From Pogona vitticeps (Eukaryota; Chordata; Lepidosauria; Squamata; Agamidae): a stretch of 64,000 nt of DNA. The translations under genes and the position numbers were made by a program. The notes under the pieces are model-generated. The model was not told the origin of the DNA. It searched no databases and was given only the letters and a program-made list of their open reading frames with translations. Positions 58,431 to 64,000 of the stretch are shown piece by piece. The stretch lies in the NCBI RefSeq assembly GCF_051106095.1, contig NC_135793.1, positions 2,771,501 to 2,835,500 of the forward strand. The letters run 5' to 3'. Positions within the stretch are counted from its first letter, which is position 1; each line of letters opens with the position of its first letter.

Positions 58431-58894
58431 TCTTTGGCAAGCTGGATTTAAAACTCCTAGGCAACATCTTTTCAAGCAGATGTCGCTGCTCCTCCTCGCC
58501 ATAAAAAGAGAACAACACTCCCGTGGTTTCAAAACTGTCACTAACAAGCTGAGCAGAGCAGTGGAATTTGCGCGCCGATATATGGAAATGTATTCTGTCT
58601 TCTTGGGATAATTTGACACAAAGCGGATCCTGCGCAGAGACCCGAGGAATCTCTCTCTGTAACGAAGCAGAGTTTGGGGTGGGGGGGGGGGGAGAGAGAA
58701 GCCCTCATTAGCAAGAAAGTCGGATGCTGTCGATGTTACAGAAAGAACTTGAAAGCTCCAAACCAGCTCTTGAGATGCCCCTAATGGGACACGGAAGATC
58801 AGGCCCAGCTGTGAAACCAACTCTGAAAGGTACAGAAACTACCTCTGTGATCTTGGTGTCTCGGGTGTTCTGAAGCAGAAAGTAACTTCAGTGA

Positions 58895-59020
58895 CAGAAC
58901 ACCTGCTTTGCCTACAGAAGGTCCCAAGTTCAGTCCCAGCCGTCTTCTCCAGAATGGATCGGAAGAGACTCTTGATAGCAGCTACCCACTCAGTGTACTG
59001 AGCAAAATGGACTTTTGTCT
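58895..59020 (+). mobile_element. tRNA-headed SINE fragment
   Basis: CTGCTTTGCCTACAGAAGGTC and CAAGTTCAGTCCCAG form an A/B-box-like head, with GGAAGAGACTCTTGATAGC and CACTCAGTGTACTGAGC as body. Confidence 0.55.
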
Positions 59021-60900
59021 GACTTATGTATTATATTTGTATTAGAACAGAGCACCAACATATATAACAGGGAATCTGAACGGACAGGGAAAAGGAGATG
59101 GATAGTCCAAATGTGATTCCCCCCTCTTAGTCTTTTCCAGATCTATGTGTAGATTGCTTCTCTTAGGCTTCCTTCCTTCTCTCTCAGAGGTCACTTCGTT
59201 TCTTCTTCCTGCTACTTAGAGAAATTGCTATCAGCAGACTTATATGCACAGAAGATGCACTATTTATGTTCACATAGGTCTAGCCATCCCCCCACACACA
59301 CACTATTCCTAAACAAGTTATGTGTACAGATTTTTTTTTTTCTGGGATCAGACTGAAAAAAAGTTCTTTTTTTAAAAACTCCGCACTGGTTGAGGGATTG
59401 AGGAGTTGCAATCTGCAAAAGTAACTTTTCAGGTCTAGAACTTCTCTAATCTCTGAGAGAGAAGAAGCATAGTAATATAATTAAAGGAAAGGTTCTCTTA
59501 ATTTTATTTGCCTAAAGGGAGAGAAGCACCATAAGAGTTGACCAGCGGAAGCAATTAAGGTCATTCTTTACAGCATCAAAGAACTGTATTGTTTTTAAAA
59601 AAAAAACAGAAACCTGTTTTTGGTGATGCTGCAGAAACAAAATATTAAGAAGGCATTTCCCAAAAATAAGCGCCAGGGGAACAGGCCATTACATTCATCC
59701 AAGGAGCACATTTAGCAAAATCTATCAGCTTCCACGAATGCTAATGCAGACATTGTTTCAGAGACTCCCCGATTCTGTCAAGTTGGCCTATGAATTATGA
59801 TTTTAATATCTTCCTATCTGCTCTGATTAGGATCTGTTTCTTTGCTGGGGCAAGAGTAGGTTACAGCTGAGTAACACAAAATGAACCATCTTTTCTTCTT
59901 AGATGTGAACGTTTAGCTGGCCATCTGGAGTAGACTACTCCTTTCTCATTAACTGGCACTTACAGTCTCAATAATTCATTCTGAGACACTTGTAGGAGAA
60001 ATAAAAATGTTTCATTACTTACAGTCCACCCCTTTCTCATTAATTGGCACAGGAGCCTGCTTTACTGGTTACAAAGCCAGATGACAACCAGGGATGGGGG
60101 GGGGGTTAGAACTGAGAACAGACAATGTCTGGTCACCAGAGACCCCCCAACACCACAACACACTTTTTAAGAAAACCTCAAAAAGTCTCTTTCTGCCTAC
60201 AAGAGAGTGTGGAAACTGTCCATGTTTAGAGGGATTCCGGCATCCCCCAAAATTTTAAGGTTTATTTTTATTTTCTTAATATTAAAAGGTGCAAGGGAGT
60301 CCTCCCCCCCCACCCCCTGGTTAAAAGTCCTGCCAAGTGACACACTGAGGCCATTGGTTATGGAATGATAGAATTTTGCATTGTGATGTGCCTCCTCCAG
60401 AAGGACGGCTGTTCATAAAAATGGACTCTTTTCCATTTCCATTCGTCAACATCTTCAATTAGAAAATGGACCAGTCTTCAATTTAGCTGCCCCATGTGTG
60501 TCTCTGATGGATCAGACACCATGCATAGAGATGAAATATTAATCGCCTCCCTTGCCAGGCAAGTGTGCATTAAATAAGATTTTAATGAAACTACGGGGTA
60601 ATAGAATGCAGTCAAACATAGAACTATCAACCAGTTGAGGATTTTTAGTTGGTTAACTGCCTGGCGGTTCTGTTTCTTTTTTCTTTTTTCCCTAATCCAG
60701 AATTACCAAGTTTAAATCCCAGGATTCATCACCTGGTAAGGAGAATATGTATATTTGTCATTTAAGTGCGCTCTCACACACACCCCGAAACGGGATGCAT
60801 GGTGATGGAAATAAAACGGCAGGTTCAAAAAGTTCATGCCTCCAGCAGCAGAATTAAGAGTTGCCAAAGAAAGTCCGTGTGCTGTCACCACATCATAAGC
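59021..60900. other. AT-rich stretch without genes or clear repeats
   Basis: Most of this stretch is AT-rich, looks single-copy and shows no coding signal. It contains two copies of a CTTTCTCATTAACTGGCAC motif (59938, 60029). It could hold conserved non-coding enhancers, but I cannot show that without an alignment. Confidence 0.4.
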
Positions 60901-61199
60901 TCATTAATTAACATTTCTGACAAGTAATTATGTGCTTTTCTGTTGCTGGTCTGCTGCATGTTCCCCAAAAGAAGACGTGGAGGCTGAGCGGTAGCGACAG
61001 AGCAGCAGGTAGCTGAGCTAAAGCAATGCCTGGCAGCTGGCATGAATCATGCCGAAGCACCACAGGAAGCCTTCTGAGCATAGCTAAAGAGTGGCGCATG
61101 ATGCTCAGTGGCTCTATAGGTCCTGTGCCAGCTAGGGAAACATTCTCCGAAGGCATTTTTGTGAGATGGGGGACAGAATGCAGGCATGGAGGGCCGGGG

Positions 61200-61260
61200 G
61201 GGGGGATAAAATGTGTTTGTAAGCCGCCTAGAGTGGTCGCAAGACCAGATAGGCGGGAAA

Positions 61261-61323
<63 letters not shown>

Positions 61324-61325
61324 AA
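61200..61325 (+). repeat. LINE 3' end with (TAAA)n tail
   Basis: GTAAGCCGCCTAGAGTGGTC and CCAGATAGGCGGGAAATAAA pass into about 16 TAAA units. Confidence 0.8.
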
Positions 61326-61431
61326 TGCCTTTGTTTCAACTGATGACAGAGTGGTACATTCATCATGACCCTCCCTGTAACTAGACTGTGCAACAAGGAG
61401 AACTTGAATATTCCACCAAATGAGCTGATCA

Positions 61432-61690
61432 ATAGTTGTTGTGGGTTTTTCGGGCTCTTTGGCCGTGTTCTGAAGGTTGTTCATCCTAATGTTTTGCCAG
61501 TCTCTGTGGCCGGCATCTTCAGAGGACAGGAGTCAGAACTCTGTCTGTGCCCTGGTGCACTTTGTTTGGATAGTTGAGTATTTATAGCTGTGGGATCAGC
61601 TTTTGTCCTTTTCAGGAGATTGGGTGATTAGGGTGATCTCTCCCTGCAACAACCATCAGATCTCCGCCGTGAAAGCCTTTGAGAATAAGT
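61432..61690 (-). mobile_element. Penelope-like retroelement fossil, end region with hammerhead-like motif
   Basis: Read on the minus strand, the stretch contains CTCTGAAGATGCCGGCCACA, GAACACGGCCAAAGAGCCCG and AAAAACCCACAACAACTATT. This is the terminal region of Penelope-like elements common in squamates, which carries a hammerhead ribozyme-type core. The piece is short, degenerate and without coding sequence; it is an old, broken copy. Confidence 0.7.
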
Positions 61691-61974
61691 TGATCAATAA
61701 ATGAGTTCTAGCCCTTTTGTGTTTGTGCGGGGAATGAGGCTCTTATAAGGCTAATGGCTCTTAATTGCCTATTTGGGACAAAGCTCTCTCAAATCCTTTG
61801 TATTGCGATAGGGATAACTGGCAACACTATATGGTTTTTGGGAAAATATATTTCCTCCCTAGCTATCATGAAGACTGCAGCTAAACCCAAAGTAGAGATA
61901 GTCTACCCCTGTTTCATTAGCTGGCACTTAAAGTATCAATAACGCTGATATATAGGTACTGGTGTGTGTGTGTG

Positions 61975-62200
61975 TGGGGGGGGGGGGGTTCCCCTACTGG
62001 CGGAACCGAAGAACGCAGGGCGGAACGCAAGTGCAGGAGGGACGCGCTCAGGGGGGAAGGCGAAGAACGTGACACTCGCCCCCCCTCCGCCACCGCTGGT
62101 TCCGCGGTAGCCATGGCAACGAGAGCGGCCTACACGACCTCGGGTTCGTTCGGAACCGGAGCCGCGTTTGGAAAGAAGCTGCTGGAGGGGAAAGAAAAGG
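61975..62200. promoter_or_regulatory. CpG island promoter of the right-hand gene
   Basis: CpG-dense DNA follows a TG/G run and is in sharp contrast with its surroundings. It contains the X-box at 62107. No TATA box is seen, which is usual for this promoter class. Confidence 0.65.
62107..62120. promoter_or_regulatory. RFX X-box
   Basis: GTAGCCATGGCAAC fits the X-box consensus GTNRCC-N(0-3)-RGYAAC at every position, with a 2-nt spacer. RFX factors bind such sites in promoters of ciliary genes. Its place in a CpG island supports real use. Confidence 0.75.
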
Positions 62201-63550
62201 CTGGGTGGGGGATAGGCACCCCACGGGGCAGGACGAGGCTGGGTTTCTTTGAGCTGGGAAAAACTTCTACGCCCTTCCTCCCGTTTAAGGCGCGCGGGTG
62301 TTTCCTCTTTATAGGGTATTGGTGTCATCTCGCCGGCATTGCTGCAGATGTTATTGTTGTTGCTGCTGCTGTTGATACTGGTCCACTTTGCAGGGCTGTT
62401 GTGCGAACTTATGGGAAGCCTTTTGAGCCTACCCAGAAAATGCCTGGAAACAGCTAATAATCACTCATTTGGCCCCAGGTGGTCCCTATACGTTAAGAAT
62501 AGCCTGCTTAAATAGGTTATCTGTTGGGTTGTGGGTTTTTTTCCCTTTTGTTTTTTTTAAACCTCTCTTAAAGGAGAGGACCCTTAAATAAACGTGGATG
62601 TTGCAGCCGGGAAACAAACGCTTAGTCATAGATTTTGCAAAATAATAAAAATAAAATGCATTTTATTTCATTTTTACTTGGCATCTTCTATTAAAATACA
62701 AAGTAACACTGAAATGAAATGCAAACTAAAAGAACTTGGCTGGCTTTGGGTGCTGGCACCTCTAAGCCTAAGGCTCCCTCCCTGGTCCGTTTGAGCCGGA
62801 GCAGAATTGGAACCCAGGACTTTCCCTTTTGTGACACCTCCCCATGTTCGCTTGTAAGGAAGGAAACTGGTTCCTGTGGGTCCTGCTCCGTACGTGTGCA
62901 TAGGATTGGCCACAAACATTTTCAGTTTCCCTTGCTTTATACAGGCTGAATCAAACTCAGAGAGAGGACTTAGGCGTTTGAATGTTACTTTTAATTCTTG
63001 TAAGCTTTCAGCAGTATTTGAACAGTGAATCACACATTCCTATAATAACAGGCATGTTGTTTCTTCTTCACAGAGTGAGCAAGAAGTTGTCTCTAATCCG
63101 TGAAATCTTCAAACCGGCTGCACTGCGGTTACATGATTAGTCAGAAGTGTGTCTTGCTGTGTTCATCCAGGAAGAGCCGGTGCAACGTGGTACAAGGGTA
63201 TTCAGAAGTAAGTCCCACTGAGCTTAGCCATGTTTCCTCTAGAGGAAGCTGGTTCTAGGATTACAGATCTAGTTTTTTTAAGCACTCCTGCTTTTGGAAG
63301 CATAGAATAACATGGGTGCCCCCATGGAACGGAGATCATCGAGCACAAGATTGCAGATGAGAAGTCACGGCCTCTTGGGTTTTGTTTATAAATCTGGGAA
63401 CGACTGGAATTGCTGTTTTTCAGACAGATCATTCACAAAGTCCTTGTCACAGATTGCCCGGCTCTCGCGCTGACAGTCTGCAAGGATGACAGTTTCCCAT
63501 GGACTCTGTACTACAACATCCATAATTAATTTTGCCGTTGTTATTTTTAG
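62201..63550. other. presumed intron 1 of the right-hand gene
   Basis: No coding exon is supported between the CpG island and the acceptor at 63549-63550. The ATG at 62114, part of the X-box, opens a frame that may be untranslated leader. Confidence 0.4.
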
Positions 63551-63608
63551 TTGGGCCCTGGGGTGACCAGATGGGCCGACAGCGCCTAAGACTTTTGCTG
63601 CAGAGCAG

Positions 63609-64000
63609 ATGGAGGTGAGCTACGGCTGCAGCAGCTCCGTTCCAGAGGATTCAGACGATAACTTTGCCTCCTTCAGCGAAGGAAACGAAGGAGAACCCTC
63701 AAGGAGCTACGAGAACGACTCATTTGAATCTTATTCTTCTGGAGAGAAGTTGGAATTGCCTTCAGCGTCGGATCAGTCTGAGAGCACGTGGCAGTCATCC
63801 AGTCAAAATGATGAAGGTGTGCTTGCTTACCTGTACATTTTGGCTAAATCTCCTTGCAATCTTACAGTGACTGAGAGAAGCAGTCCCATCAGCAAAGCCA
63901 CAAAGAGAGTGACAGAGAAGAAAGGGATCTGTCATCCCCTGAACAAAACAGCAGAGCCCTCAAAATACAGGGTTACCATGCCAGAACTGATCAAGTATGG
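63609..64000 (+). CDS. 5' coding part of an unrecognised, possibly ciliary, protein (partial)
   Basis: An exon appears to begin at 63551 after the acceptor GTTATTTTTAG. From ATG 63609 a frame stays open for 130 codons to the window edge. The protein starts MEVSYGCSSSVPEDSDDNFA and is rich in Ser, Glu and Asp, then turns basic (ISKATKRVTEKKG), with KYRVTMPELIKYG at the edge. There is no signal peptide or membrane segment, so a cytoplasmic, partly disordered protein is likely. I do not recognise the family. The RFX X-box upstream suggests a role in cilia or flagella. The 51-base stretch starting GTGTGCTTGC and ending CTTACAG (encoding a hydrophobic patch) looks like a tiny intron or retained in-frame insert. 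Confidence 0.6.
   Translation, partial: MEVSYGCSSSVPEDSDDNFASFSEGNEGEPSRSYENDSFESYSSGEKLELPSASDQSESTWQSSSQNDEGVLAYLYILAKSPCNLTVTERSSPISKATKRVTEKKGICHPLNKTAEPSKYRVTMPELIKY

Noticed and set aside
62114-62457. Frame starting at the ATG inside the X-box (MATRAAYTTSGSFG)
   Set aside because: It overlaps the promoter element, its products change character abruptly, and no donor leading into the 63.55 kb exon could be singled out. It could be leader sequence, so I left it uncalled.

Overview
The window looks like single-copy vertebrate genomic DNA, most likely from a squamate reptile (lizard or snake). The coding exons are short and separated by introns with GT/AG borders. There are CpG-island promoters, and the interspersed repeats are of squamate type: CR1 LINE 3' ends, tRNA-headed Sauria-like SINEs, BovB-type 3' tails, a Penelope-like element and hairpin-forming hAT MITEs. 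No bacterial, phage or organellar genes are present. The species cannot be fixed from the sequence alone.

The centre of the window (about 6.4-54.8 kb) is a head-to-tail array of ten related two-exon genes, all on the + strand. I read them as a lineage-expanded Shisa-like cluster, numbered here genes 1-10. Each gene has a proximal promoter, a first coding exon with a signal peptide and usually a short ectodomain, a phase-1 intron, and a second coding exon that opens with a transmembrane helix and continues into a proline-rich or acidic cytoplasmic tail. A 3' UTR ending in AATAAA or ATTAAA follows. Genes 4, 5, 8 and 10 carry a complete eight-cysteine Shisa signature (C...CP...CCGxC...CC...C). 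Gene 3 carries a divergent cysteine set. Genes 1, 2, 6, 7 and 9 have no recognisable Shisa domain but keep the same exon layout. The tails diverge strongly: PPxY motifs in genes 4, 5 and 10, a GPLVHR block in genes 1, 2 and 4, and in-frame coding minisatellites in genes 3 (16 x 10 residues) and 5 (7 units of mostly 12 residues). Nine of the ten promoters share a GGATCGGGGCC-CAGCTGAG box. Several also share a CTCATCAAGG motif and a TATA-like element, suggesting common transcriptional control. From the Shisa family one would expect type I membrane adaptor-like proteins of the ER or cell surface that modify receptors or recruit WW-domain partners, but no function is shown by the sequence.

On the left, a CpG island (about 3.4-3.85 kb) contains a short minus-strand first coding exon, MEHITTPK followed by GTAACG, typical of the MTMR6/7/8 myotubularin group. 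That gene runs leftwards out of the window, so bases 1-3436 are probably its first intron. On the right (54.8-61.9 kb) is a gene-poor stretch with microsatellites, SINEs, a Penelope-like fossil and AT-rich single-copy-looking DNA. A second CpG island at about 62.0-62.2 kb contains a perfect RFX X-box, and at 63.6 kb a serine-rich acidic reading frame opens and runs off the end. I infer a ciliary gene but do not recognise its product.
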